Notes: generated by a model from the sequence alone, not told the origin. Positions 11,085 to 23,672 are shown, counted from the first letter of the stretch. The stretch is DNA of 64,000 nt from Siphonodentalium dalli (GCA_032622095.1 CP136069.1:11362036-11426035); one strand, 5' to 3'. Numbers and translations are program-made.

Positions 11085-11520
11085 ACCCCCCCCCCCCCCC
11101 TCACCCGTTCTCTTCTGTATCTGTATCTGTAGATATTACAGGGCAGGAACCAATTCTGGTTGTAGACGCACTGGTCCAGGTGCTACCACGGCCGAGTAAC
11201 TTTGTAATCATGTGGTGACTCCAGTAGCGTTCTTTAACGCGCACACACCGAGGCGTGTACACGGGTCAGCCATTAAATGTCCGCGCCCGATCGGACAGCA
11301 TAGTGCACCCACGACAACATACCTGGGCAAGTGTTGTAATGGGGGGAAGTTGGCATTTTGCATTCGGATCTTTATTCAGTGATCTTGAATGTGACTTTTC
11401 AGCCTGACAAACTTGGTATCTGACTGAGTTCTGATTTTTGTCAGAATACCCTGACCAGGTTGCGATCCCCGGTCCGCTAGCACGAGAGACCAGTACGCTA
11501 CCTCTCGGCTACAGACTTGT
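11085..11520 (-). mobile_element. tRNA-derived SINE (probable)
   Basis: Read on the minus strand, the head GTAGCCGAGAGGTAGCGTAC resembles a tRNA A box of the Ser/Leu type (TRGCNNAGNGG). A B-box-like GGGATCGCAACC follows about 45 nt later. A body of about 330 bp then ends in a short AGATAC repeat (about 11117-11140) next to a homopolymer run of 14 C on the plus strand. A tRNA-like head, unrelated body and simple-repeat tail are what SINEs show. Located in intron 3. Confidence 0.6.
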
Positions 11521-11810
11521 TTTGTTCTACGCGACAGATGTTTTGTATTGCGCTAATTAAGCTCGCTCAATGTTGCAATAAAGGCGCGCCACAATATACC
11601 ACCTCTTCTGATTGGTACTGTATTGTCATGATATACGGATTAACCTGACAAATCAAAAACTGTGTTCACAAGTGACTGGACAATTTCACGCCTTACATGT
11701 TACCAAAAAGTATGCCATTAAGATGTTTTACTTTTACATGTACATAAATTTGAGTTTTACCTGTGATACATGTTAGTTTGTTCTTTTAGGTCTTAAAAGG
11801 ACATGCCGAT

Positions 11811-12142
11811 TCATATTCTAGAATGGTCGAAATTAGTAATACTCGCAACTGAATAGTGATGGGTTGGCTTATCAGCTTTTACTAGTATCATTTTTTATTT
11901 ACAGCCGTATTTATACAGTAGTTAGTCAAAGGTGAACACATTTCGCAGCCTTTTTCCGGATTAAATTCCGCGAGGCAGATAACAAGTGTGATAATCAGCA
12001 AACTGCACAGTTTCATAAGTATTGTCTATCACTTTATGCATTGCGGATTTACATTTCATCAAAACTATGATCGCAATAGAAGAACTAAGATGTATTTTTC
12101 AGTCACGAATAATACACATTTCGACCATTCTAAAACATATGA
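11811..12142. mobile_element. Inverted-repeat element, about 330 bp
   Basis: TCATATTCTAGAATGGTCGA near 11811 is matched in inverse by TCGACCATTCTAAAACATATGA ending at 12142 (two parts: TCGACCATTC and TAAAACATATGA). The internal ATTAGTAATACTCG/CGAATAATACAC blocks also pair. MITE-like; no clear target duplication. Confidence 0.5.
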
Positions 12143-12799
12143 ACCGTAAAAAATACAACGGTCTGACAGTTACTGGTTACAGTAACTTAAACGGGTTTGT
12201 ACCGTGGAACATGCTACGTCCTGACCGTGTGTTTAGCGGTCCAATGTTGGCAGCGGTGTTGCGTGCTATGGCACTGTTAAAGCGACGGGCATTTTTCTAA
12301 CAGTGTATGCTATCGCAACTCATCCTGTCCTGTTTATCAAATCTTTGTCTTCGTCATTTTAAGTGGGACCCAGCAAATTGAAGGAACCAATGCACTCCGG
12401 TATCTGGAGAAGTCGGCACATAACAAAGTCGGTCCCAAAGACACAAAGAAGCCAGCCCAAGAGAAGTCGGCCCGGGTAAATTAAAGTTTGCTCGAGAGAA
12501 TGGTGTCGCCCATTTCTTCACTGCCCGTTATTACTATGGCGCTTATGCAAGTAGTAGGCTGTATATGGGTGTTATGGTCATGTTGTTTGAGTCATGTAAG
12601 TGTCGCGCGCGGTGTCAAACAGTTCACCATGCACATAACACATTTTATAAAACCGCTCCGGGCCACTGCTCTCCACTCTAAATTTATGACAAGTGAATCA
12701 GGTATCTGCATACAATTGGGCCACTGTTCCTTTACCCCCCCCCGGTTCCATATACTTTGCAACTCTCTCTCTCTTCTTTCTCTTGTCATCAAAACATTG

Positions 12800-13725
12800 G
12801 TACAAATCTCACTTTGTGAGAAAATGTCGTATTCAAAGTCACTTGGTATATGGAATCCAGATATGGGGTCATGTTCCCCAGGTAAAAAGAGTCTTTTTAC
12901 TACAAAAAAGAGCGATACGAATTGTGTGTAATAAAAAATACAGGAGCCATACAGAACCTTTGTTTAAAAAAGAGAATATCTTGAAAGTATACGACCTTCA
13001 CAAAGTCCATACTACTCTATTCATGCATGACTGGTATTACAACCTCCTACCTGAATCCTTTTCCCAAATGTTTACTAAACGTATTGCCGGACCGGATACT
13101 AGACAACAGCGCCCATTATTCCTCAAAACCCAGAGAACCTCCTTGTCTGTACAGCTACCATTTCATGCATTCCCAACGTCATGGAAGAACTTAGATAACA
13201 CTGTGACTAAAATTCAAAGTAGGCACGTATTAAAAAAACACATCACAGAGAAAACAATAAGCGCATATTCTAACGATATCAAAATTAATGCAAGAATCGA
13301 GGATGCACAGACTGCCCCCAGAACGTACCCCGTTAAGTATACATATAACACATTCAACGTCAAACAATACGAATCAGTAGTCCCCGTAACCTCATCCGCC
13401 AAAAATACTACCCATTCATCTGAATAAGACTGAATTTGAACCATATACATGATATTGAACATCCCTCGGGTAGTATCCATTTCCACACACTCTTGAACTA
13501 AGCCATAAACTCATACATTACATATACACAATATGTGCACGGCTCACCCGAGGCCATCTTACGATAAGTTATTACTTTCTATATTGACCATACTGGGGAT
13601 GGCAGGAAGACTGTCTTGCCAGATTATGCCATCCCCCACAATATACGACAGAATTATCCATAATTTTCATCATTATTATGTAATATGTATGTGTATTGGA
13701 AATAAAATATCCTATCCTTCAATAT
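12800..13725 (+). pseudogene. LINE C 3' fragment (end of reverse transcriptase ORF)
   Basis: The reading frame open to 13427 carries the C-terminal part of a non-LTR retrotransposon polyprotein: GIQIWGHVPQVKRVFLLQKR, AIRIVCNKKYRSHTEPLFKK, then LHKVHTTLFMHDWYYNLLPE. This is the familiar region after the RT domain of CR1/jockey-like LINEs (LLQKRAIRI.......PLF...LK..D......F.....LP). The endonuclease and RT core are absent, so this is a 5'-truncated copy. A 3' UTR follows, ending near GGAAATAAAATATCC (about 13698). Inserted in GMC intron 3 in the opposite orientation to the gene. Confidence 0.7.
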
Positions 13726-13739
13726 TCTTCTTATCCTAA

Positions 13740-15490
13740 AGGCAACACGGGCGGAACAAAATATGGCCAATAATCCCTCGTCCCCATATCATCCCGATTG
13801 CACAGAGAATATTCATGCACTCCTTGTACGCTGTTCAGTAAATACTAAACTACGGCTATCGTGCCTAGTTACTGATTTTGATCCGCACATTCGCAGTTGT
13901 CATGGATGAGTTATCCACAGATCAGAAGTTGCTATATGTCATTTCCGAGATGCAGCGACAAATTACACCAAGACTCATGATCCCTATTGTGTTCTTAGCC
14001 ATGTGCACATCAAATACTACCACAATATATTATCAGGACATGTACCACACACGGTCCACTCACATCGCGCATAGTGGAATAACTATAGCTGCATCTGAAT
14101 GTAACACATCTGGCATTAGATATAACCGGGTGGGTGGAATTATAATGATGAAATCATGAACGGCCATAATCAAAATATGGAATGTTTTCAGACATCCGAC
14201 CTGCTGGCATCAGCAGGTCCCTACCCACATTATTTTTGGACTTATCTAGAAAGTCGTTGTACGCTTCCTGGTACACACCTGTGTATGGCATGTATACACA
14301 TGATTGCAATTATCATCATTTTCATTTTGATGTCAATATGAGACAAAACTTACATTGGGATACCAATAGTAAAAAATGTATCAGTCTTCATGATAAAACT
14401 CCATTCAAATACTCCAAGAGAAGTAATCCTACCTACTCACCCGCATAGAAAGATATGGGTGATATGACTATTCATCTAGCATGGGATATCTGTCCATAGT
14501 GGGGTACATCGTCTTGCAAGCGATAGCTCAGTCTCTTCTGGATATCACGAGGGCACATGGGTGGGGGGACACGACACTCCAGTACCATACCATACAGAAT
14601 AACACACAATTGAAATATATAGGATGGTTTGACTACTTTATGTGATTTATCACATCGCTCGTATGTTCGTTGTTGGAAACGCCGCTAAGAGCCTCGACTT
14701 TGCTTTGCAACTTATCTACTGCTGCTACACGCAAATACATCCAACCCGGTAAGCAACCAACACACTACAGAAGGAAAATCAGCCAGGTTTCCATCTCCCT
14801 GTGTGTGAAATATGTGTCATGGAAAATAATCCGGTAAATGTTAGTATAAACATTTCAACGAGTCTATTGTGGGACGATGAAACTGAAAGAACCTGTATCA
14901 TGTGACGGTTTCATAAAAAATTGCTGGATGACATACCTCTTGTGGATTTTGGGCAGCAATTGGTATTGGTAAATGAGATCGATTTAAACTTACCTTTAGA
15001 ACGGTACATACTAGAGCCAATGTATCGGTAGCTCCGTTCTTGTAACCAATCGTTGATAGAAGGCAACTAACGATTCGCACCAACATGAATTATTTGATGA
15101 GATAATATTATATATCCGAATTGGTTAATTCTGTTATTAGCGATTGCATTTTGATACAAATCGTCAGAGAGAGTGCCCAAGTATGATTAAATACCGTGTT
15201 ACATTTAGTATAACCTACATATTTCCTTTATTCATTTCTCAAAGGCAATCACAGACTCACAACATCGATTAACGTTTCGAGAACCAATCATGTTTATTGT
15301 GAAATAATTTGCACGACATGCCATCGATTTAAAAAAACAAATATTACTTGAGCACAAATGAATGCAAAATTTGTCAATCCTCTCACTTCTGGGTACCAAT
15401 CTGGTTGCTATTTTAATAGAACTGGTCACCGTTACGTCCTGGTGTTGCAAAATGCAATAAATATAATATGACTATTGGTTTTATAAAACA
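13740..15490. other. Intron 3 sequence without recognised features
   Basis: Mixed-composition intron. Short ORFs at 13878-14159 and 14182-14448 have no recognisable motif. Nothing else is supported. Confidence 0.5.
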
Positions 15491-15498
15491 TTGCATTG

Positions 15499-15528
15499 CG
15501 CACATTGAGTCGACTGGACCCCACTAAA
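15499..15528 (+). repeat. 30-bp repeat shared with 17971
   Basis: GCACATTGAGTCGACTGGAC followed by CCCACTAAAT occurs here and again at about 17971-18000 without change. The second copy runs on into a MITE family 3 end; this one does not. Confidence 0.75.
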
Positions 15529-16084
15529 TACAACGCTTTGTGTCTATCGTCATATTCGTCTCACCCAAGATACGATTTGACGTCACATGACGTCATGACA
15601 GTCATTCTGAGATTCAATGGCTACATGTATTACCTTACTCTGGTTATTGCCCCATTCTCAGGTATCAAAATTGGACGAATATCTCTTCTCGAAAGATGTG
15701 AATATACTCTGTCAAATATTTATGTCGGATTTATTTAAAAATTGACCGATTTTGTCATCAGGTGCCTCAATAAAACCACGCGTTGAGAAAAAAGTCCACC
15801 TGTATGATAAATCCAACATACAGATCCCGAAAGTTAAGTGTTTATGCTCACCAAAAATGTTGATCTCATAAATTCCCTCTCGAGGCGATACCTATGTTCA
15901 TATTTTCCAAGACAATCGGAGCTATATATTTTACGAAAGCTACTTAAATTGTTAATGCGTGTTGGTAAATTTAATGATTCAATTGGCTATTTTGTCAGCA
16001 TCAACTATCTACTATAACTTTATTTTCCTGTGTGCATATATTCACTGCCAGGAACACATAGCAACCACAAGCGCGGGAAGCGCG

Positions 16085-17140
16085 CGTTGGTGCTTATACA
16101 TGTACCTTAGGCTCAGGTTAATGATGACGTCACATAATTTGTTCTATTTTTTAATTATAGCGATGAGCCAAATTCCGATGGCGTGTACGTTTTTTTTGGT
16201 GAAATTAGCACGTGACTTCCGGTTAGCAACTTTCTCGAGATTCTAAAATTGCGGAATCGGCAGTGGACCAACGAGATGAAAATAAAACTGTCAACTTCCG
16301 AAGAATTCCCATGTGATTTAAACATATTAGTTTCATTTGGACCAATTTCGTTACTTATCTCAACGAACATCAGAGAAAACGTCGTGGCACGGTTCATAAC
16401 GTCATTTACGTTATGTTGGATTAGATGTGCTGTTACATAAATTATTTTATTTGACTCCTATGTGCGATTTCCATTCAAAACGCCGTTAATTAAAAAAGGT
16501 AATAGCACTGGTGAATTATATCATTTCTCGTGACGTCATTCACGTTATGTCGCTTACTGATCTAGACTGAATTTTCGATGGTTGATCTTTCTCCACATCG
16601 AGACTTCGTGCATTAATTCTGGGTGTTTTAATCATATTTGGCGAACCAAATTGATAAAGGAGTGTAATAAATAGAGTAATCAATTAGTTCTGAAAATTAC
16701 GTTAAATAATTCACTCGAGGCGAGAGACGTTTGTGTAAGAAACTCGTGCGATAACGCGCACTCTTTTCTTACTGACGTCTCGCGCCTCTCATGAATTATT
16801 TAACGTAATTCTCGGAACCAATTGATTACTCTATATATATACCTTAGGCGCGCAGGTGAATTATGACGTGATCTATTTTTTTTATATTTTCTATAGCGAT
16901 GAGCCAAATTCTGGTGGCGTGTACGTTATTTTGTCAAATTGACAAGTGAATTCCGGTTAGTAACTGTCTGGAGATTGTTATATTGCGGAATCGGCAGTTG
17001 ACCCTTCGAAACGAAAATAAAATTGTCAGCTTCACAACTTCCGAAGAATTCCCATGTGACCAATTTCGTTAATTAGCTTGACGAAAACCAGAGAAGACGC
17101 CATGGCACGGTTCACGGCGTCATTTTCGTCATGTTGGCTT
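16085..17140. repeat. Two diverged direct copies flanking a foldback
   Basis: About 16085-16420 and 16838-17135 share ACCTTAGGC, AGCGATGAGCCAAATTC, GGCGTGTACGTT, ATTGCGGAATCGGCAGT and GAAGAATTCCCATGTGA in the same order and spacing. The stretch between them contains foldback palindrome b. Neither copy is coding. Confidence 0.75.
16671..16834. repeat. Foldback palindrome b (about 164 bp)
   Basis: The left arm ATAGAGTAATCAATT matches the right arm AATTGATTACTCTAT exactly. AATTACGTTAAATAATTCA pairs with TGAATTATTTAACGTAATT, and GAGGCGAGAGACGT pairs with ACGTCTCGCGCCTC. The centre is CG-rich. The arms are nearly complete over about 70 bp each. Confidence 0.85.
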
Positions 17141-17970
17141 TGCGGGCCAGTAATGAGACAAGATTGCACAATCCATGACAATACTTGTCACTTCGTCTCC
17201 ACCGGGGCCATTGCATACTGTTGAATAAATTATCCTTAGCTTTATGTCGCCAATAAAAAGCAAACTCGAGGCACAGCGTGTGTTGTTGCTCCACTACGTG
17301 CCACGTACGGGTTCATATTCTACACTAAAGCCATAAACGAAACTCCAGTTCGATCGTGTCGTCATATGCTTCACAACCGTAACAGATGACAAAATAGATT
17401 ACAAAACTACTACTTACCAAGCTACCGATGTTTAGAGCTTACATGAATATCCAGTAAAATGTACATTAAAATGCAATTATTACATCCTTATATGGTGGCT
17501 GAATTAGATACCATCTTGAAATTTCGAGATAAAAATATTTTAAAGAGTATAATTACATTAGGGCGAAGTGAACACTGAATGTAAGAATTTCGCCATGATG
17601 CTCTGATTCCTTATGTCTTGGTTTAAACATATTTTATTATATATAAATTATATACATGGGGATTGGGACACAAGTTTTGTTAACTTAGTGACGCCCCTCT
17701 CCCGCACAAAAGGTGTAAGGCCAAAGAACAAAATACTTTTGGTTTGGATTTCCCTACCTACCCTATTTCAAACCCCCTACCCTAAACAAATTTTGATGGT
17801 TTTTGAGAGATGTTTCTGAAATTGTTTTTATAAACAAAACAATTCAATGGCTGCCGACACACGTACTACTGTAGCGATGGCATAGTAGGTGTGACAATTT
17901 ATTATTGTGGAGTTTGGTGACAATTCGCCGTCACAATTAATGTGCCATCGCTGGCCATGTCTGAGTTTCC
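17140..17970. other. Intron 3 sequence without recognised features
   Basis: AT-rich. Short frames only; a WPR-containing minus-strand frame near 17200 was tested as a GMC exon and rejected. Nothing else seen. Confidence 0.5.
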
Positions 17971-18370
17971 GCACATTGAGTCGACTGGACCCCACTAAAT
18001 TTTCGAACCCCCAGATCATATTATATAAAATTTATGCCATATTATATACTATTTGAAAGAGAAAACATTGTACTATCAACTAATCCGATGTAACAAACTG
18101 TGAACATGTTGTTTTTGTTGAGGGACCGAAGTGTTTTCTGAGCTTAAGATTTATGTGGAATTTGACTTTGGGACGATCGGTTTCGCCATTTTGGCTGGAA
18201 AAACCCGCGCTAAATATAGAAAACCACAGACAAGTACCCAGCTGATGACAGAAAGGAAGTATGGTTGATATTGGCAGCCTATACAAGAAAACCATAATCA
18301 GAAATGGTAACGCCCTCGAGATCATATTATTAGGCATAAATATAAATGATAATATAAAATATATTGGTTT
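17971..18370. mobile_element. MITE family 3, diverged copy
   Basis: CCCACTAAATTTTCGAACCC, then CCAGATCATATTATATAAAA and CCATATTATATACTATTTGA, match the left end of the element at 51464 in order. The inverted right end is only faintly visible around 18318-18370 (GAGATCATATTATTAGGC), so the right boundary is approximate. Confidence 0.45.
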
Positions 18371-19074
18371 CATGAATGCACCTCTTAAGAATTCCGTTAA
18401 AACAACTAATCCTTCAAATTATTACAAAACTTACGGCTTATTACTGCAGGTTTCTCATTCACCACACCGGGAGCCTCTAACTGCGGATCAAAAATCTACT
18501 AATCGGACTGAACACACACCCGATACTCCGCAAAACATTTAGTCTACATTCAAACAGAGATATGTCTCATACTTCATCAGCAAAGTTATCTGTTATATTA
18601 CGCATTGTTTTCCATACATAAAATCTTCAAGAGTGGCCCAGCCATTGTTCACACCAATAAACATCGAAAGCAATTAACGCGGTTATTAAAATTACATGCA
18701 GCAATGAGACATCCGCGAAAAATCCGAAATATGTTGTCCTGCAAGACATCCCATCGCGAAAGTTCAATTCGACACGTCCAGATAAGCCTTACTACAAATT
18801 TCCTAAAATAATTCGCATCGCGTCAAACCTGAAACGTGTTGTCCTGCCAGATACCCCCATCGGCCAGATCAGCGAAGCAGCAAAGACCAATAGGTCGTAA
18901 CAACATTATTGACATAACAACTATACCTTTTACCGGACTCGGGGTCGCACTACAACTTTTAATGCGTGCCAAAAATCCAATTTATATAAATAAAACACCA
19001 CAGCACCTATATGACACAATAATCTCTATATTAGTATACACCCGGAGGGCGAAATTAACAATGATATCATACTT

Positions 19075-20663
19075 CGATATACGAATGATCTTAGCTGTGT
19101 ATCAAAGGTGTTTGAGAAGTGTATATATAAATATCTCTGGGAATTTCTGGAAGTCAATAAACTACTATCAATTTATTAATCTGGATTTGTGAAAGGTGAC
19201 TCAACTGTTTTTCAACTGACAGAAATATACGACAACATATGCAGGTCCCTAGATGATGGAAAGGAAATAAGATGTGTTTTCTGTGACGTTAGTAAAGCAT
19301 TTGACAAGGTATGGCATCGCGGACTACTTTATAAACTAACGAAGATCGGAATTACGGGGAATTTACATAAACTGATTGAATCATATCTTGAACACCGACA
19401 ACAACGTGTTATTATCGATGGATCAAGTTCTCAGTTGCAGAATGTTTCTGCGGGAGTTCCTCAAGGATAAATCTTAGGTCCTCTTTTTTTCTTGATATAC
19501 ATAAATGACATAACTGAATTCATAACATGCAACATTCGCCTTTTCGCTGATGACACTTCGATTTTCCTAACCATTGAAGACCCCAACCTTGCCGCAAAAG
19601 TTATCAATGATGACTTAGAAACTTTAATGAAATGGTCGACTAAATGGCTTGTCAAATTTAATCCACTGAAGACAGAATCTCTCCTGGTTTCTCGAAAAGA
19701 TACACCCGTATTACACACACCCTTGGCATTGGGTGATACAATAGTGACCGAAGTTGACACCCACACACATCGTGGACTCATTTTTGATAACGAAGGCAGC
19801 TGGGAGATCCATTTTCGCTCATTTCTGGCTAAAGCCTGGTAACGAGTGTATTTGGTACGAAAACTAAGATATCGAGCAAGCAGATCAACACTGGAAAAAG
19901 TATATTTTTCATTTATACGTCCCTTACTGGAGTATGCCTCACCTGTATGGGACAACATTCCCGATTTCTTATCATCAGACATAGAGAAAGTTCAATATGA
20001 GATGGCTAGAATTGTAACAGGGGCAACACTTAGCGCAAATAAAGACCTCCTCCTACTGGACACAGGCTGGGAACTACTATCATCGCGACGGAGAAAACAC
20101 AAACTCTGCCAATTTTTTAAAATGATCAAAGGGAAAGCACCATCTATACTGAGAAATCTCGTACGCCCAGTTGATTCTTACGATACCGGTTATAACTTCC
20201 GTTTTGAGCACATAAGTTTGACACCCGATATCTCATACAACTATTACATGAATTAATTTTTGCCATCTGCTATAAGTGAGTGGAACTCTCTGCCTGACAC
20301 AATACGCAATTGTAATACAATTGATGACTTCAAAAAATCACTAAACGCAAGCACACGGCGCCCCCAACCTACTACTACCACAATAAGTGTCGGAGATCAC
20401 ATATACTCCACTCTCGCTTAAGATTAAAATGCAGTAGTTTGAACTCTGACTTATTGAGTAAACACATTAAAACGTCCCCTCTCTGTCATTGTGGCAAAAT
20501 AGAAACAGCACATCACTTCTTATTGGAATGTCCTGAATACAATGGCCAAAGGACTGAACTTATATGCGCCATACCGAATGTTATTTTATCAGAACATACT
20601 CTTTTGTGCGGATCACAGGAACTCAGTCATCGTGATAATATTAAAATATTTGACGCGGTCTAA
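19075..20663 (+). pseudogene. LINE A reverse transcriptase remnant (jockey/CR1-like)
   Basis: RT motifs appear in order: LSCVSKVFEKCIYKYL (about 19090), FCDVSKAFDKVWHRGLLYKL (about 19280, the first catalytic Asp region), VSAGVPQG then ILGPLFFLIYIND, and RLFADDTSIF (about 19538, the catalytic FADD). Downstream come LEKVYFSFIRPLLEYASPVW and a Cys/His motif CHCGKIETAHHFLLEC (about 20475). The frame is broken by at least four stops or shifts: a TAA before SGF, a TAA between PQG and ILG, a stop at 19842 and another at about 20254. The endonuclease part is missing. In LINEs this protein performs target-primed reverse transcription; this copy cannot. Confidence 0.85.
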
Positions 20664-20883
20664 AGATATATTTTGAAAACAAAGCGATTTTCATAAGGAT
20701 ATGATAGGTACACACACTTCGTGAAAAGCATGGAATTACTGCTAAGCGCGAAACTTACCCGCCCCAGATCGTCTGACATCTCACGGCAACGGGCGTAGCA
20801 ATGACATAAACAATAGTATATGTACAGCATTGTAACCAATCAGCTGCAACTGAATTACATCATCACTTTACCCAGACATTCTC

Positions 20884-20886
<3 letters not shown>

Positions 20887-20971
<85 letters not shown>

Positions 20972-20986
20972 TTCCGTCTTCTTTCA

Positions 20987-21065
<79 letters not shown>

Positions 21066-21126
21066 GCTGTTTGTACATACATGTAATAAATATTCAACAA
21101 TGAACGGATACCTTTCTTAATTTTCA

Positions 21127-21157
<31 letters not shown>

Positions 21158-21158
21158 G

Positions 21159-21223
<65 letters not shown>
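20887..21223. repeat. CT and TA microsatellites
   Basis: Long (CT)n tracts at about 20887-20968, 20991-21040 and 21191-21224, with (TA)n tracts at 21041-21065, 21130-21157 and 21162-21192. They make serine/leucine or arginine/glutamate-only frames that are not genes. A (TTA)n run follows at 21252-21278. They lie in the LINE A 3' UTR. Confidence 0.95.
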
Positions 21224-21229
<6 letters not shown>

Positions 21230-21563
21230 TGTCTATCATAACATCACCATTACTATTATTATTATTATTATTATTATAATATATCCATTCCTTCCCGTCT
21301 GACCCCCCTCTACACTTAATGAAGAGTTGGGCGCGAAAAAAAAAATAGGGAGCAAAACTTAACAAAAGCCCTTGGGCTTGTTGTTTAATCCCTTTTCCAA
21401 TCCAACAATCATTTATCCTATTCTGTTTTTATTGTCAACACTTTGTCAAATGTATATATGTTATTATGATTGGAATAAAAATATGTTTACACTGAATGAT
21501 CTGGAAACCCTGGATCATGATATCGCGGTGGTGTTCGTTGTTGTCATTACTCAAACTACTTAC

Positions 21564-21753
21564 CCCTTTTCGTATATTCGATGTCGTCGATATCTTCCGA
21601 TTTCAAAAAGTATGGAAGAACGTCTTTGTAGCCCCATCCTTCGCACCCATTGGTCGCCCAGGTATCGTAGTCATGACGACTACCACGGACATACATCATG
21701 TAATTGAGCTTACTGGTCCCTCCCAGCATTTTTCCACGCGGCCATAAACATAT
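21564..21753 (-). CDS. GMC oxidoreductase exon 3 (GMC signature 1)
   Basis: Residues 116-178 plus one base. It lies between the acceptor TTTCAG (ending 21754) and the donor GTAAGT (21563). The translation contains [24 protein letters not shown] signature 1, which holds the FAD-contacting glycines and asparagine, then DYDTWA and [11 protein letters not shown], conserved helix segments of the family. The phase is 0 at entry and 1 at exit, matching exons 2 and 4. The frame has no upstream ATG and is easily missed when looking for long ORFs. LINE A ends about 65 bp beyond the donor. Confidence 0.93.
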
Positions 21754-21898
21754 CTGAAATGGTCATATAACCGAATTGTTACAACTTGTAGGGAAACTTT
21801 CTCACCAAACTAAGTAGATCATGTCACGAATCTCTACTCTGACTAACGCTCGTTGTACCACCGACCGTCCCACCCGCCAATAACATATTCGCACAAAA

Positions 21899-21945
21899 TA
21901 TTTAATGCTGCACCAGCGCAGCTCCCGCCATCAAAGGGTTAACGG
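21899..21945. mobile_element. Orphan MITE family 2 terminal repeat
   Basis: TTTAATGCTGCACCAGCGCA, then GCTCCCGCCATCAAAGGGTTAA, is the right terminal repeat of family 2 (compare 47274-47315) ending in TTAA. Its partner left end may be the one at 23904. The 51-bp satellite and exon 2 lie between. Confidence 0.65.
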
Positions 21946-22059
21946 GATACTTTTTGTACCATGTGGTGGACACACAAAGTCCAGATGCAGATATTCCGTA
22001 TCCTATTCGAACACACATGTATATTCCTGCTCCAATTTCATAACACACAATCGCAATGC

Positions 22060-23295
22060 CTATATGCATCAAAGCGGCCATGCCTGCAGAAAGATTAAAG
22101 TTGATAATACCGAGGTATATCAAAGCGGCTATGCGTGCAGAAAGAATAAAGTTGATAATACCGAGGTATATCAAAGAGGATATCCGTGCAGAAAGATTAA
22201 AGTTGATAATACCGATATGCATGTAATCAAAGGGGCTATGCGGGCAGAAAAAGATTAAAGTTGACAATACCGTGCAGAAAGAATAAAGTTGATAATACCG
22301 AGGTATATCAAAGAGGATATCCGTGCAGAAAGATTAAAGTTGATAATACCGATATGCATGTAATCAAAGGGGCTATGCGGGCAGAAAAAGATTAAAGTTG
22401 ACAATACCGATGTATAATAAAGCGGTATGCCTGCAAAAGGATTAAAGTTGACAAATCTGGTGTATATCAAAGCGGCTATGCTTGCAGACAGATTATTGTT
22501 GACAATACCGATCTATAGCAAAGCGGCTATGCGTGCAGAAAGATTAAAGTTGATAATAACGATGTACATGTATATCAAAGCGGCTATGTGCGTGCAGAAA
22601 GATTACAGTTGAAAATACCGATGTAATATATCGAAGCGGCTATGCGTGCAGAATGATTAAAGTTGACAATACCGATGTATATCAAAGCGGCTATATACGT
22701 TCAGAAAGATTAAAGTTGACAATACCGATGTAATATATCAAAGCGGCTAAGCGTGCAGAAGGATTAAAGTTGACAATACCGGTGTATATCAAAGCGGCTA
22801 TGCGCGAAGAAGGATTAAAGTTGACAATACCGATGTATATCAAAGCGGCTATATATACGTTCAGAAAGATTAAAGTTGACAATACCGATGTATATCAAAG
22901 CGGCTATATACGTTCAGAAAGATTAAAGTTGGAAATACCGATGTATATCAAAGCGGCTATATACGTTCAGAAAGATTAAAGTTGACAATACCGATGCATA
23001 TCAAAGCGGCTATTCATGCAGAAAGATTAATGTTGACAATACCGATGCATATCAAAGCGGCTATGCGTGCAAAAGGATTAAAGTTGACAATACTGATGTA
23101 TATCGAAGCGGCTATGCGCGCAGAAGGATTAAAGTTGACAATACCGATGCATATCAAAGCAGCTATGCGTGCAGAAGGATTAAAGTTGACAATACCGATG
23201 TATATCAAAGCGGCTATGCACGCAGAAAGATTAATGTTGAAAATATGATGAATATCAAAGCAGCTATGCGTGCAGAAAGATTAAAAGTAGAGAAA
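22060..23295. repeat. 51-bp minisatellite, about 24 copies
   Basis: Unit GTATATCAAAGCGGCTATGC, then GTGCAGAAAGATTAAAGTTG and ACAATACCGAT (51 bp). Variants differ by a few substitutions or by 2-6 bp. Because 51 is a multiple of 3 and the unit lacks stops in several frames, both strands show long repetitive frames (KAAMRAEGLKLTIPMYI on plus, IGIVNFNPSARIAALIY on minus). There is no sign that these are translated. Located in GMC intron 2. Confidence 0.95.
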
Positions 23296-23672
23296 TGATG
23301 TGGAGCACAATGTGAACATTATTGAAACATGGGTGTGCCGGCCCCTTATGAAAATCGTTAACATCTTCACCCAAACTGCAAGGCAGAGTTCTGTCCCCTC
23401 GCTAGGCTGGTCTGACCACTGCCATCACGGATATACTATATTTAAATCTTACTGTTTCTGTCACATAATTTATTTTGAGTAGCAACTAGATTTGTTAAAC
23501 GAAAAGTTAGACAATAAAACGTGATTATAAGCGACACAAGTGCATTCACGTGACACGTAGTGATTTTCAAGGAATTTCCTACTCGAAAAATAGACACTAT
23601 CAAGTGCTGGCTGTGGTTTGTCCAGAGCATTGATCGGACAGGGCTTTCTCTATATTGGTGTTTGATCCTCAC

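Larger units (their letters stand above)
19075..21497 (+). mobile_element. LINE A, 5'-truncated and decayed
   Basis: A non-LTR retrotransposon made of RT-region coding remnants (19075-20660), then a 3' UTR with long CT and TA runs, ending CCTTCCCGTCTGACC and then a TTGGAATAAAAATATGTTTA tail (about 21470-21492). The same 3' UTR recurs as truncated copies at about 32185-33225 and 49085-49560, which supports the boundary. It ends about 65 bp short of GMC exon 3. Confidence 0.75.

Noticed and set aside
14898-15086. Minus-strand frame followed by a good donor (GTAAGT) as an extra GMC exon
   Set aside because: The translation does not resemble GMC and exons 3 and 4 already join in phase.
17112-17294. 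Minus-strand frame with MQWPRWRR as the GMC signature 1 exon
   Set aside because: Lacks GK and the following GGxS; the true signature exon with splice sites is at 21564-21753, and this region is part of a duplicated noncoding segment.
20820-21365. Serine/leucine-rich and arginine/glutamate-rich frames
   Set aside because: Translations of (CT)n and (TA)n microsatellites.
22060-23295. Repetitive ORFs on both strands as a repeat protein
   Set aside because: The frames follow from a 51-bp unit without stops; there is no start context, splice support or domain.
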